Source of the DNA: Dyella kyungheensis
Lineage (GTDB): Bacteria > Pseudomonadota > Gammaproteobacteria > Xanthomonadales > Rhodanobacteraceae
Reading direction: 5' to 3'
Length of the DNA stretch: 64,000 bases
Assembly: GCF_016905005.1 (NCBI RefSeq)
Contig: NZ_JADIKC010000001.1
Location: 372,001-436,000, forward strand
The position numbers and the translations under genes are program-made. Shown here piece by piece: positions 8,589-20,126 of this stretch. Every line of letters begins with the position of its first letter. Position 1 is the first letter of the stretch. A model generated the notes under the pieces. The model worked only from the letters and a program-made list of their open reading frames with translations, was not told the DNA's origin and did no database searches.

Positions 8589-8708
8589 TACGAAAGTCGC
8601 AGCATTCTTTCGCGCCGCGGAAGACTGACTGCCGGCTCGGGTGGTTTCGATGGGGCATGGCGGACGGTACAGTCCGCGGTGTCCCCATCGAGCCAGGAGC
8701 CAGCCGCC

Positions 8709-9785
8709 ATGGCCAGCGTCGCATCGTCGTCATTGCTCAGCGCCATCGGCATGAGCGTGCCCATCATCCAGGCGCCGATGGCCGGCATTTCATCGCCGGC
8801 AATGGCGGCGGCGGTCAGCAACAACGGCGGGCTGGGTTCGCTGGGCGTGGGAGCGATGAACGCAGGCAAGGCGCGCGAGGCCACTCACGCGTTTCGCCAA
8901 TCAAGCAGCGGCCCGCTCAACATCAACCTGTTCGTGCACCGGCGCGCGCATGCGGACGCGGTGAAAGAAGCTGCCTGGATCGCGCGGCTCGCGCCGGAAT
9001 TCAAGCGCTTCGGCGCCACGCCGCCGTCGGCGCTGAAAGAAATCTACACCTCGTTTCTCGCCGATGACGACATGCTTGCCATGCTGGTGGCTGAAAAGCC
9101 CCGCGTGGTGAGTTTTCATTTCGGCCTGCCTCGGCCCGACCAGCTGAAGGCCTTGCACGATGCCGGTGTATTCCTGATGGCATCGGCCACCAACCTGCAC
9201 GAGGCCAAGGCCATCGAAGCCGCCGGCATCGACGCGGTGGTGGCGCAGGGTTACGAAGCAGGCGGCCATCGCGGCATGTTCGATCCCGATCTCGACGACA
9301 CCCGGCTGGGTACGTTCGCGTTGACGCGCCTGCTGGTGAAGAACGTGGGCATCCCGGTGATTGCCGCAGGCGGCATCATGGACGGCGCCGGCATCGCGGC
9401 GGCGCTGGAACTGGGCGCCGCAGCGGCACAGCTGGGCACGGCGTTCGTGGTGACCGACGAATCGCTGGCCGATGCCGGTTATCGCCAGGCGATGGCCAGC
9501 GACGCCGCCAACGCCACCGCGATGACGCGGGCAGTATCCGGTCGCCCCGCGCGCAGCTTGGCCAGCCTGTTCACGCGCCTCGGTGCCAGCGTGGCGGATG
9601 CTGAAATTCCCGACTATCCCACCGCCTACGATGCCGGCAAAGCGTTGAACGCGGCAGGACGTGCCGCTGGCGAAGCCGGCTATGGCGCGCACTGGGCCGG
9701 GCAGGGTGCACCGCTGGCGCGGCCCATGTCCTCGGCTGCTTTGATGCAGACCCTCATCGGCGAGTGGCGGCAGGCGACGAGCTGA
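8709..9785 (+). CDS. Nitronate monooxygenase family flavoprotein (358 aa)
   Basis: The FMN-binding TIM-barrel hallmarks are seen: PIIQAPMAG at the start, AAAVSNNGGLGSLG, then AQGYEAGGHRG with the catalytic His, PVIAAGGIMDG and GAAAAQLGTAF. The family oxidises alkyl nitronates with FMN and oxygen. AGGAG 9 bases upstream supports the start at 8709. It follows the SDR by 120 bases on the same strand; separate transcription is possible. FabK-type enoyl reductases share the fold, but the GGHRG motif fits NMO better. Confidence 0.88.
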   Translation: MASVASSSLLSAIGMSVPIIQAPMAGISSPAMAAAVSNNGGLGSLGVGAMNAGKAREATHAFRQSSSGPLNINLFVHRRAHADAVKEAAWIARLAPEFKRFGATPPSALKEIYTSFLADDDMLAMLVAEKPRVVSFHFGLPRPDQLKALHDAGVFLMASATNLHEAKAIEAAGIDAVVAQGYEAGGHRGMFDPDLDDTRLGTFALTRLLVKNVGIPVIAAGGIMDGAGIAAALELGAAAAQLGTAFVVTDESLADAGYRQAMASDAANATAMTRAVSGRPARSLASLFTRLGASVADAEIPDYPTAYDAGKALNAAGRAAGEAGYGAHWAGQGAPLARPMSSAALMQTLIGEWRQATS

Positions 9786-9877
9786 TCTGATCATCACGTT
9801 CTGCAGCTAGTCGCCATCGGAACAGTTGTAGGACACTTTCCCGACCCGGTTTCAACACCGACAGGCAAGGCATTCCC

Positions 9878-10849
9878 ATGGATCGCATCGACGCCATGAA
9901 GGTGTTCGTCGCTGCGCTGGACGAGGGCAGCCTCGCCGGCGCCAGCCGCAAGACCGGGCGTTCCGCCGCGGCGGTGAGCCGCGCCATCGCTTTTCTCGAA
10001 GCGCATGTCGGGGTGCCGCTGCTGCATCGGACCACGCGCTCGATCAAGTTGAGCGAAGCGGGCGAACGCTACGCCGTCGCCTGCCGCAAGATGCTGCTGG
10101 AACTGGAAGAAGCGGACCGCAACGCAGCAGGCGAGCGTTCGGTGCCGCGCGGCACGCTGACCATTTCCGCGACGGTGTTCGCGGGCGTGGAAATCCTGCG
10201 GCCGATCGTCGATGCCTTCATCGATGAATTCCCCACCGTCAACGTGCGCATGCACCTGCTCGAACGCCCGGTCAACCTGGTGGAAGAGGGCATGGACCTG
10301 GCGCTGCGCATCACCCATCTGGCCGATTCCACGCTGGTGGCGCATCCCGTTGGCGAAGTGCGCCGGGTGATCGTGGCCTCGCCGCGCTACCTGGCCACGC
10401 ATCCACGCATTGCCGAGCCGGCGGACCTGGCCAAGCAGCAGATCGTCGCGATGGCCCACATGGGCATGGATTCGTGGAGCTTCCCGCCCCTGGACGGCTC
10501 GTCGGTATCGCGCTCCGTGTCGTTCACGCCGCGGCTGATGGTCAACAATATCCGCGCCGCGATCGAATCGGCGGTAGACGGCCACGGCGTGACGCGCCTG
10601 TTGTCCTACCACGTGGCACCGGAAATCAGGGCCGGCAAGTTGCAGGTGCTGCTGGCCGAGGCCGAGCCCCCGCCGCTGCCGGTGAACATCGTGTCGCCGT
10701 ATGGACGTCTGTCCGTGCCCAAGGTGAGGGCTTTCGTCGACTTTGCCTTGCCGCGCCTGCGCTCGCGTTTCGCCTGCCTGGCGAAGGACGCTTCGTTCGT
10801 GTCCGAGGCGCCGATTCAACCGCCGCGCGGAAGAGTGTCTGCCGGATAG
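9878..10849 (+). CDS. LysR-family transcriptional regulator (323 aa)
   Basis: Residues 1-60 form the LysR winged helix-turn-helix (MDRIDAMKVFVAALDEGSLAGAS, RKTGRSAAAVSRAIAFLEAHVG, LLHRTTRSIKLSEAG); residues 90-300 form the periplasmic-binding-like effector domain. It is of the type often annotated as DsdC/AaeR-like regulators of oxidoreductase genes. AAGG lies about 9 bases before the ATG. It is upstream of, and co-directional with, an SDR-tautomerase-MFS run, 108 bases away; control of that run is inferred. The ligand is unknown. Confidence 0.9.
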   Translation: MDRIDAMKVFVAALDEGSLAGASRKTGRSAAAVSRAIAFLEAHVGVPLLHRTTRSIKLSEAGERYAVACRKMLLELEEADRNAAGERSVPRGTLTISATVFAGVEILRPIVDAFIDEFPTVNVRMHLLERPVNLVEEGMDLALRITHLADSTLVAHPVGEVRRVIVASPRYLATHPRIAEPADLAKQQIVAMAHMGMDSWSFPPLDGSSVSRSVSFTPRLMVNNIRAAIESAVDGHGVTRLLSYHVAPEIRAGKLQVLLAEAEPPPLPVNIVSPYGRLSVPKVRAFVDFALPRLRSRFACLAKDASFVSEAPIQPPRGRVSAG

Positions 10850-10957
10850 CAGGAATTCTCTAACGCTGGGTACGCGCCTAGATTGTGGGTGTCGGCAACG
10901 CAGAGCCGATCAGCATCGAGCTGAAGCTCTTATCCCCATCCTGGAGTGAACCCTCTC

Positions 10958-11668
10958 ATGAACAGTCAGCAGAAAGTCGCCATCATCACGGGTGCCTCGC
11001 AAGGCATTGGCGCAGGCCTGGTCAAGGCCTTCCGCGACCGCAACTATCGCGTGATCGCCAACTCGCGTTCGATCAAGCCGTCGAGCGATCCGGACGTGAT
11101 CGCCGTCGCCGGCGACATCGGCGACCGTGCCGTGGCCCAGCGCGTGGTGGCGGAAGCGATCGCCCGCTTCGGCCGCATCGACACGTTGGTGAACAACGCC
11201 GGCATCTTCACCGCCAAGCCGTTCACCGCGTTCACCGAACAGGACTATGCCGACAATATTTCGGTCAACCTCAACGGCTTCTTCCACATTACCCAGCTGG
11301 CCATCGCTGAAATGGAGAAGCAGGGCAGCGGCCACATCGTCAACATCACCACCAGCCTGGTCGACCATGCGATCGACGGCGTGCCTTCGGTACTCGCCTC
11401 GCTGACCAAGGGCGGTCTCAACGCCGCCACCAAGTCGCTGGCGATCGAATACGCCAAGCGCGGCATCCGCGTGAATGCGGTGGCGCCGGGCGTGATCAAG
11501 ACGCCGATGCATGCGCCGGAAAGCCATGGTGCACTGGCCGGCCTGCACCCGGTAGGCCGCATGGGCGAGATCTCCGATGTCACCGATGCAGTGATCTATC
11601 TCGACACCGCGGGCTTCGTGACGGGCGAGATCCTGCACGTCGATGGCGGCCAGAGCGCCGGTCACTGA
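10958..11668 (+). CDS. Short-chain dehydrogenase-like protein lacking the catalytic tyrosine (236 aa)
   Basis: The Rossmann motif TGASQGIG and the NNAG motif are intact, and the family's PG-x-[IV]-x-T segment (APGVIKTPM) and C-terminal G-x-x-L-x-V-D-G-G are present. At the catalytic Y-x-x-x-K site the sequence reads ASLTK, so Lys is kept but Tyr is Ala (codon GCC read directly). This could make it non-catalytic or use another acid. I prefer the ATG at 10958, 11 bases from GGAG, over a GTG at 10946. A hairpin and then a tautomerase gene follow, and LysR lies upstream. Confidence 0.88.
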   Translation: MNSQQKVAIITGASQGIGAGLVKAFRDRNYRVIANSRSIKPSSDPDVIAVAGDIGDRAVAQRVVAEAIARFGRIDTLVNNAGIFTAKPFTAFTEQDYADNISVNLNGFFHITQLAIAEMEKQGSGHIVNITTSLVDHAIDGVPSVLASLTKGGLNAATKSLAIEYAKRGIRVNAVAPGVIKTPMHAPESHGALAGLHPVGRMGEISDVTDAVIYLDTAGFVTGEILHVDGGQSAGH

Positions 11669-11676
11669 TCCATCAC

Positions 11677-11702
11677 GAGGGGTGGGCGAGCGTCCACCCC
11701 TC
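11677..11702. terminator. Intercistronic hairpin
   Basis: A perfect 9-bp stem (11677-11685 with 11694-11702), loop 8 bases, lies between the SDR stop and the ribosome site of the tautomerase. Lacking a T tract, it may be an attenuator or a message-stability element rather than a full terminator. Confidence 0.5.
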
Positions 11703-11721
11703 ATCACTGGAGGATAGAGCC

Positions 11722-11958
11722 ATGCCTATCGTGAACATCAAGGTCACCCGCGAAGGTTCCGCACCCGGACGCAGCGCGGTGACGGCGGAAGAGAAGGCGC
11801 TGCTGATCAAGGGCGTCAGCCAGCTGTTGCTCGACGTGCTGCACAAGCCGCTGGACTCCACCTTCGTGGTGATCGACGAAGTGGAGATGGAGAACTGGGG
11901 CTGGGGCGGTTTGCCCGCGGAAGCGTTCCGCGCACAACGGGCCGCGGAAAAGAAATAG
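11722..11958 (+). CDS. 4-oxalocrotonate tautomerase-like protein (78 aa)
   Basis: Met is followed by Pro (MPIVNIKVT), and removal of Met would expose the catalytic Pro1 of the tautomerase superfamily. The beta-alpha-beta length fits, and the C-terminal NWGWGG pattern is typical of a subgroup of these small enzymes. It would catalyse keto-enol tautomerisation or a related reaction as an oligomer in the cytoplasm. GGAGG lies about 8 bases upstream of the ATG. It lies between the SDR and the MFS gene in what looks like one unit. Confidence 0.88.
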   Translation: MPIVNIKVTREGSAPGRSAVTAEEKALLIKGVSQLLLDVLHKPLDSTFVVIDEVEMENWGWGGLPAEAFRAQRAAEKK

Positions 11959-12015
11959 CGCGGGCGACGATGCGGCCGACGCGCCGCATCGCTCCCAAGG
12001 ACAAGCGAAATCTCC

Positions 12016-13296
12016 ATGCACACAGATACCATTGAGTCGCCCGGCGTGGCGACGAACGCGGCTGCCGGTTATTCCGAGCGCAACGCCGCCTATTGGAAAC
12101 GCAATCTGGCGATTGCCGTGTTCGGCTCCTTCAGCACGCTGGTGAGCCTGAGCATGCTGTTGCCGTTCCTGCCGCTGTATGTCGAGCAACTGGGCGTCAG
12201 CTCGCCGGCGTCGATCGTGCAGTGGTCCGGCATTGCCTTTGGCGCGACCTTTCTCGGCACCGCGCTCACCGCGCCGCTATGGGGCCATCTGGCCGACCGC
12301 TACGGCCGCAAGCCGATGCTGGTGCGTGCAGCGATCGGCATGGCGGTGATGATGTCGCTGATCGGCATGGCGCACAGCGTGATGGAGCTGGTGCTGCTGC
12401 GCCTGCTGGCAGGCCTGGTGGGCGGCTATGCCTCGGCGGCGACGGTGATGGTCGGCACACAGGCGCCGCGCCACCGGTCTGGCTGGGCGCTGGGCGTGCT
12501 TTCCATCGGTGCGCTTTCGGGCAGCCTGGTAGGGCCGCTGGTTGGCGGTTTCCTGCCGGACCTGGTGGGCATTCGCGGCACCTTCTTCGTGGGCGGCGGG
12601 GTGATTGCGCTGGCTGCGTTGATCACGCTGTTCTTTGTGCGCGAAGATTTCGATCGAGCGCTGGACACGCGGGCGCCGTCGCACGAACACGCGCCTGCCG
12701 GCATGGCGCACAAGCCGTTGATGTTGACCTTGCTGGCCACCGCCATGATGGTGCTGCTGGCGAACATGTCGATCGAGCCGATCATCACCGTGTATATCGG
12801 CCAACTCGGCGTGCCGCACGATCGTCTGGCGCGCTTCGCGGGCATCGTGATGGCGACCTCGGCCTTCGGCAGCATGCTCACCTCGGCGCGCCTGGGCGCG
12901 TTCGCCGATCGCGTCGGCAGCGACCGGGTGATCATCGGCTGCCTGCTCGTCACCGCCCTGGTGATGCTGCCGCAGGCCTTCGTCACGCAATGGTGGCAGC
13001 TGGCGGTGCTGCGCGGACTGATGGGCATGTCGATGGCCGGGCTGCTGCCCGCGGTTGCCAAAGGCGTGCGTGCGCTGGTGGAGGATCACAAGACCGGCAA
13101 GACGCTGGGCTATCTGCAGTCTTCGCAATTTGCCGGCCAGGTCGCAGGGCCGCTGATGGGCGGGCAGATCGGCGCGTGGGTGGGTTTGCGCGAGGTCTTT
13201 TTCGTCACGGCCGCGTTGCTGCTGCTCTGCGCGGCGTTGAACCGCTGGGCGAACCGGCGGGACACGCGTCTGGTCGCGCTGCACCGGACTGCCTAG
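12016..13296 (+). CDS. MFS efflux transporter, MdtG/TetA-like (426 aa)
   Basis: About twelve hydrophobic segments are seen, with the MFS motif A (GHLADRYGRKPML) between helices 2 and 3 and a second-half repeat (GAFADRVGSDRVI). The cytoplasmic loop lies near residues 215-240 (His- and Glu-rich). The pattern matches drug:proton antiporters of the MdtG/TetA type in the inner membrane. A first region of about 35 polar residues precedes helix 1. The gene follows the tautomerase by 57 bases, so it may export the compound that the LysR regulator senses; this is inference. The stop is 8 bases from the convergent kinase gene. Confidence 0.88.
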   Translation: MHTDTIESPGVATNAAAGYSERNAAYWKRNLAIAVFGSFSTLVSLSMLLPFLPLYVEQLGVSSPASIVQWSGIAFGATFLGTALTAPLWGHLADRYGRKPMLVRAAIGMAVMMSLIGMAHSVMELVLLRLLAGLVGGYASAATVMVGTQAPRHRSGWALGVLSIGALSGSLVGPLVGGFLPDLVGIRGTFFVGGGVIALAALITLFFVREDFDRALDTRAPSHEHAPAGMAHKPLMLTLLATAMMVLLANMSIEPIITVYIGQLGVPHDRLARFAGIVMATSAFGSMLTSARLGAFADRVGSDRVIIGCLLVTALVMLPQAFVTQWWQLAVLRGLMGMSMAGLLPAVAKGVRALVEDHKTGKTLGYLQSSQFAGQVAGPLMGGQIGAWVGLREVFFVTAALLLLCAALNRWANRRDTRLVALHRTA

Positions 13297-13304
13297 GCGG
13301 GTGA

Positions 13305-16115
<2,811 letters not shown>

Positions 16116-16182
16116 CGGCAGTGCGTATTCCCGTGCGGATATACCCCAATAGCGTATTTACCCTGCCAACACCGACATGGAT

Positions 16183-16728
16183 TCACGAATCAGGCATCAG
16201 GCAGGCCGACAGGAAGGTGCGCGCCTTCAGCCAGTCGCGCTCCACCGTGCGTGCGTTGACGCCCATCACCTCGGCGATGTCCGGGCTGGAAAGATCGGCG
16301 AACAGCCGCAGCTCGGCCACGCGCGCCAGTCGCTCGTCGGTGGCCGCTAGCCGGGTCAGCGCCTCGTCGATGGCCAGCACGTCGATGATCTCGGAGTGGT
16401 CCGCGGGCGCCGTGATCTCAGGCGCCTGGCGCTTCTGTGCCTTCCTGCGCCGCGCATGGTCGATCAGGATATGGCGCATCACCTGGCTCATGTACGCGTA
16501 CAGGTGGGCGCGATCGGTGAACGTCACGGCGTCCTGCGAGACCAGTTTCAGGTAGGCCTCGTGCACCAGCGCGGTGGTTTCCAGCGTGTGCGCCGACTCG
16601 CGCGCACGCTGATGGCGCGCCAGGCGATGCAGCGTGGCGTAGATCTTCGGGATCAGCGCATCGATGGCGGCCGCGTCGCCGTGGGCGGCGCGCGAGAGCA
16701 CTTCGGTGATGTGGAGATCGGCGGTCAT
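16183..16728 (-). CDS. ECF-type RNA polymerase sigma factor (181 aa)
   Basis: Sigma-70 region 2 (ALIPKIYATLHRLARHQRAR, then TALVHEAYLKLV, and HLYAYMSQVMRHILIDHARRR) and region 4 (ARVAELRLFADLSSPDIAEVM, then ARTVERDWLKARTFL) are both present. This is the subfamily often found with Ser/Thr kinases (TIGR02999 type). No anti-sigma factor is seen nearby; the next gene is a TPR kinase, so control by phosphorylation is a reasonable inference. The start at 16728 was chosen because the reading frame further upstream is antisense to the divergent secreted-protein gene. The ribosome site is weak (GGCAGG); a nearby GTG is an alternative start. Confidence 0.9.
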   Translation of the reverse strand: MTADLHITEVLSRAAHGDAAAIDALIPKIYATLHRLARHQRARESAHTLETTALVHEAYLKLVSQDAVTFTDRAHLYAYMSQVMRHILIDHARRRKAQKRQAPEITAPADHSEIIDVLAIDEALTRLAATDERLARVAELRLFADLSSPDIAEVMGVNARTVERDWLKARTFLSACLMPDS

Positions 16729-16878
16729 GCCTGCCACGACCCCGCCGGCCATTCCCTCTGCATGAGGCGTGTCGGTGATGGCGCCTGTTTTGCGCTGTAA
16801 GGAGAGATGGCGCCGTTTGGAACGGCCGCAGACCCAGGGAATGCCATCGCCCGACGCACCCACAAGAGGATTGAAGTC

Positions 16879-17817
16879 ATGTTGAATCATCGCTCTACGT
16901 ACGGCCGCCTCACAAGGGCCGCCAGTGTGCTGGCCTTTGCACTCGCCGGTTTTGCCGGCAACGCCATGGCAGGGGATGCCGCCACCGCCGCCTCGGCCAG
17001 CCATGCCGTGACCTACAGCTACCAGACGCTGGACTATCCCGGTTCCTCGCTCACCATCTTCTGGGGCATCAACGATTTCGGCGAGCTGGCCGGGCAATAC
17101 GCCGTCAATGGCGGCACCTCGCATGCCATGGCCTATCGCCACGGCCGCTTCGAGGCGCTCGATCCGGCGCTGATGGGCACCTATTTCAGCGCAGCGGGCG
17201 GCCCCAACGACCTGGGCCAGACCTTCGGCGGCTATACCGATGCGGGCGGCGTGCAACACGGCTTCGTAATCAGCGGAAAGCATGTGGCCACGGTGGACTT
17301 CCCCGGCCATCTCAATGCCAATGTCGACGGCCTCAACGATTTCGGCGCCATTGCCGCCGTGTACTGGGATGCCGATGGTGTGTTTCACGGCATCCTGCGC
17401 CGCGGTTTCGGCTGGGATACGCCGATCGACGTGGCCGGTGCGCGCGATACCTATCCGCTGGGCATCAACGACAGCGGCGAGATCGTGGGTTACTGGGATG
17501 TCGATCCGGCTGCCACGCACGGCTTCTATCGCAGCGCGAACGGCAAGGTCTCGAATATCGATGTGCCCGGTGCCGCCGCCACGGTAGCGTTCGGCGTCAC
17601 CGATCACGGCCAGATCGCCGGCTACTACACCGAACCCAGCGGAGCGATCCATGGTTTCGTCGAGTCGCAGGGCAAATTCCAGACGCTCGACCTGCCGGGT
17701 GCCGCGGCCACCATCGTCACCGCGATCAACAACTTCGGCGTGGTTGCCGGCGAGTACTTCGACAGCAACGGCAAGCGGCACGGCTTCGTCGCCACGCCCA
17801 AACCCGAGCATCATTGA
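16879..17817 (+). CDS. Secreted HAF-type repeat protein (312 aa)
   Basis: A signal peptide is visible (basic start, hydrophobic VLAFALAGFAG, cleavage after NAMAG). The mature protein consists of about seven repeats of the form 'INDFGEIAGYY...G..HGFV' (for example INDFGELAGQYA, LNDFGAIAAVYW, INDSGEIVGYW, VTDHGQIAGYY, INNFGVVAGEYF), the extracellular HAF/DUF3466-type repeat that likely forms a beta-propeller. No catalytic residues are evident. GAGG lies 9 bases before the ATG at 16879. It is divergent from the sigma factor gene, so it could be a target of that sigma factor; a promoter test is needed. A strong hairpin follows. Confidence 0.75.
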   Translation: MLNHRSTYGRLTRAASVLAFALAGFAGNAMAGDAATAASASHAVTYSYQTLDYPGSSLTIFWGINDFGELAGQYAVNGGTSHAMAYRHGRFEALDPALMGTYFSAAGGPNDLGQTFGGYTDAGGVQHGFVISGKHVATVDFPGHLNANVDGLNDFGAIAAVYWDADGVFHGILRRGFGWDTPIDVAGARDTYPLGINDSGEIVGYWDVDPAATHGFYRSANGKVSNIDVPGAAATVAFGVTDHGQIAGYYTEPSGAIHGFVESQGKFQTLDLPGAAATIVTAINNFGVVAGEYFDSNGKRHGFVATPKPEHH

Positions 17818-17824
17818 GCGGGAC

Positions 17825-17856
17825 GGCAAGGCTCCGCGGACATGCGGAGCCTTGCC
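17825..17856. terminator. Bidirectional hairpin terminator
   Basis: A perfect 13-bp stem (17825-17837 with 17844-17856) and 6-base loop lies in the 45-base gap between the convergent secreted repeat protein and DUF1254 genes. Confidence 0.75.
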
Positions 17857-17862
17857 TCGGCA

Positions 17863-19260
17863 TCAATCGGCGCGCTGGATCGATGGCGTTTTCCACTGAC
17901 CGTCGAGCAGCGCGGGCTTGGGCCAGTAGTAGCGCATGAAGGTGACGAACGGCCCCTTGGGCGCGGGCAGCCAGTTCGATTCCTTGTCCTTGCCGGGCGA
18001 ATCGGCCTGGATATACAGGGTCAATCCGCCGTCCGGATCGGTCTTCATCTGGCCGAGCATGGGCGAATTGATCAGGTAGCGATCGATCGGGTTCTTCACC
18101 AGCAACTGCTGCGGCAGGTCGTACATGGTGATCGACCAGAACGCATTCACCGGCGGTTGCTGGCCCTTGGCGAAGCGCAGCGTGTACTTGTGCTTGCTGC
18201 CATCGAGCGCTTCGCCCTGCGCGTCGTGGTCGAGAATGGGGTAGAGCGCTTCGTCGCGCGAGTTGGCGCCAATGCCTACCTGGGTGCCGGTAGCGCGCGC
18301 CACGTAGTCGTTCTTGAGGAAGGCGCGATCGCCGAACAACTGGTCGGTGCGGCCGTGCAGTGACGCACGCTTCGCGTCGATTTCCTTCTGTCCGTCGAGC
18401 ATGCCTTGCTTGAGCGCTTCCTGCAGTGCCGGCGACAGCGCGGACGCATCGAACGGCTTGCCCGGTTCGATGCCGATCTCGGCGAAGCGCTTGCGCAAGG
18501 CCACTTCGCTGGGATGTGGAGGCAGCGTGAACTGCAGCAGGAAGGCAAGTTCGTTGAAGAAGGCCAGCGAGGTGCGCTCTTCGGTGGGCGCGATGGGCTT
18601 GAGCCAGTTCACCGGCGGCGCTGGCGGCGGAGCGGCCGTGCCCTCGAAGGCCGACAACGGCTGAACCTTGTAGCCCGCCTGGATCGTCTTCACGTTGTCG
18701 AGGTCGGCGGGATCGAACAGCTGCGTGCGCCCGATGACGCTGATCAGGCTGGTTTCCGAATGGATGACCTGCTTGATGCCTTTGGGTGTGCTTCCTTTCC
18801 AGCCGGGACCGGCGATCAGATAGTTGCCGCCGTCGTTGCCGGTGGTGCGCGAGCCGATATAGGCAAAGTTGAAGGTGTACAGATCCATCAGCTGGAAGAC
18901 GAAGTAGCGGTTCTTCTCCATCTTCGGCACGCTGACCACGATCGGCTCGCTGCGCAGGTCCAGTCCCACGAACGTATAAGGCGTGTCGGAGTTGGGCGTC
19001 ACGAAGGCCGTGTCGTCGGGCGTGAATACACGTGCGATGTTGAGTACCGAATTGAACGGTCCCTTGTACTGCGGATTGTCCTTGTCGACGCTATAGGCGT
19101 ACATCACGCGATACGTATCGACCATCGGGATGCCGAACACATACGCATCGCGCGCGATGCTGCGCGCCTCCGCCGTGGAGACGGCCGCCTGCGCGGCGGG
19201 ATCCAGCCATGCCGCGAGAGCGATGACGACGACACTGCGGCCGAGCGGGGGGCTCAACAT
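17863..19260 (-). CDS. DUF1254/DUF1214 exported protein, copy A (465 aa)
   Basis: A signal peptide (residues 1-25, cleaving after AAQA) leads to a DUF1254 domain with AYVFGIPMVDTYRVMYAY and the family motif PNSDTPYTFVGLDL, then a C-terminal DUF1214 domain with GSKHKYTLRF, NAFWSITMYD and the ending SNWLPAPKGPF-type NWLP-x-P-K-G. The start at 19260 has AGGAG 8 bases upstream. This is one of three paralogues in the window and has GTAGTTCTAC 104 bases upstream, shared with copy C. The function of the family is not known with confidence. Confidence 0.9.
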   Translation of the reverse strand: MLSPPLGRSVVVIALAAWLDPAAQAAVSTAEARSIARDAYVFGIPMVDTYRVMYAYSVDKDNPQYKGPFNSVLNIARVFTPDDTAFVTPNSDTPYTFVGLDLRSEPIVVSVPKMEKNRYFVFQLMDLYTFNFAYIGSRTTGNDGGNYLIAGPGWKGSTPKGIKQVIHSETSLISVIGRTQLFDPADLDNVKTIQAGYKVQPLSAFEGTAAPPPAPPVNWLKPIAPTEERTSLAFFNELAFLLQFTLPPHPSEVALRKRFAEIGIEPGKPFDASALSPALQEALKQGMLDGQKEIDAKRASLHGRTDQLFGDRAFLKNDYVARATGTQVGIGANSRDEALYPILDHDAQGEALDGSKHKYTLRFAKGQQPPVNAFWSITMYDLPQQLLVKNPIDRYLINSPMLGQMKTDPDGGLTLYIQADSPGKDKESNWLPAPKGPFVTFMRYYWPKPALLDGQWKTPSIQRAD

Positions 19261-19360
19261 GGCATTCTCCTGGACGTGATGGCGGACGTGGGCGAACGAT
19301 GTTCGCCCAGCTTCCATGCCGGCCAGCCGCGTCACAAGCGATGAACTACGCAGGGATTTT

Positions 19361-19380
19361 TAGGTAGTTCTACGTACCTA
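19361..19380. promoter_or_regulatory. Palindrome upstream of DUF1254 copy A
   Basis: TAGGTA and TACCTA are 6-base inverted arms around GTTCTACG, and GTAGTTCTAC (19364-19373) inside is the same 10-mer that lies upstream of DUF1254 copy C. An inverted partner GAACTAC lies at 19343-19349. The element is about 100 bases upstream of the copy A start and is read as a likely operator, perhaps for a LuxR/FixJ-type regulator. No regulator is assigned. Confidence 0.45.
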
Positions 19381-19394
19381 CCGAAGGGAGCCGC

Positions 19395-20024
19395 TCAGGC
19401 GTCCTGCAGGACCTTCATGCCCTTGATCACGGCCGGTCGCTTGGCGAGCGTGGTCATCCAGCGGTCCATCGACGGGCGCGTGTTGCGCGCGTCGGCCAGC
19501 AGCGTTGGATTGACGTCCATTACGCCAACCACCCAGGGATAGATGGCGATGTCGGCGATGCTGTACTCGTCGTTGCCGACATAGGCGGAGCGCGAAAGAC
19601 GCTGTTCGAGCACATCGAGAAGACGCTTGGATTCGGTGAGGTAGCGATCGATCGCCAGCGGCAGTTTCTCCTTCGCGCGATTGGCGAAGAAGCCGAGTTG
19701 CCCGAACATCGGCCCCACGCCGCCGACCTGCCAGTTCAACCATTGCAAGGTGCTGTAGCGCGCAGCGCCGCTGGCAGGGAGCAGTTGTCCGGTCTTGTCG
19801 GCCAGGTACTGCAGGATCGCGCCGCTCTCGAACAACGTCACCGAGGTGTCGTGGTCGACCATGCCTGGAATCTTGCTGTTGGGCGATATCGCCACGAACG
19901 CAGGCTGAAACTGTTCGTCACGGCCGATATCGACCGGCTTGATGGTGTAGTCGAGCTGCAGTTCTTCCAGCGCTATGACAGGCTTGCGGCCGTTGGGTGT
20001 CTTCCAGGTGTACAGATCGATCAT
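19395..20024 (-). CDS. Glutathione S-transferase, Nu-class/YfcG-like (209 aa)
   Basis: The N-terminal thioredoxin-like domain starts MIDLYTWKTPNGRKPVIALEEL, with the Thr-Pro-Asn segment typical of YfcG/YghU-like (Nu-class) glutathione transferases and disulfide reductases, and has a GSH-binding cis-Pro and Glu-Ser pair (SKIPGMVDHD, LFESGAILQYLA). The helical C-terminal domain follows (LQWLNWQVGGVGPMFGQ, YSIADIAIYPWV). It probably conjugates or reduces glutathione substrates in the cytoplasm. It is not clearly in an operon. Confidence 0.9.
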   Translation of the reverse strand: MIDLYTWKTPNGRKPVIALEELQLDYTIKPVDIGRDEQFQPAFVAISPNSKIPGMVDHDTSVTLFESGAILQYLADKTGQLLPASGAARYSTLQWLNWQVGGVGPMFGQLGFFANRAKEKLPLAIDRYLTESKRLLDVLEQRLSRSAYVGNDEYSIADIAIYPWVVGVMDVNPTLLADARNTRPSMDRWMTTLAKRPAVIKGMKVLQDA

Positions 20025-20126
20025 GGCATCCTCGCTGGGCGGTCATCACGCCGGCGCATGCTAGGCAATATGTCGTGACGTAACCATGCAGCCTGCGCCT
20101 TGTGCGCGTGTACACAACCGGCGGAT

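Noticed and set aside
8901-9797. 298-codon frame antisense to the nitronate monooxygenase
   Set aside because: The sense strand has all flavoprotein motifs; the antisense frame is a compositional shadow.
16729-17829. N-terminal extension of the sigma factor frame, opposite the secreted HAF protein
   Set aside because: It would add 367 residues that match no sigma-factor family, while the plus strand encodes a signal peptide and clear repeats.
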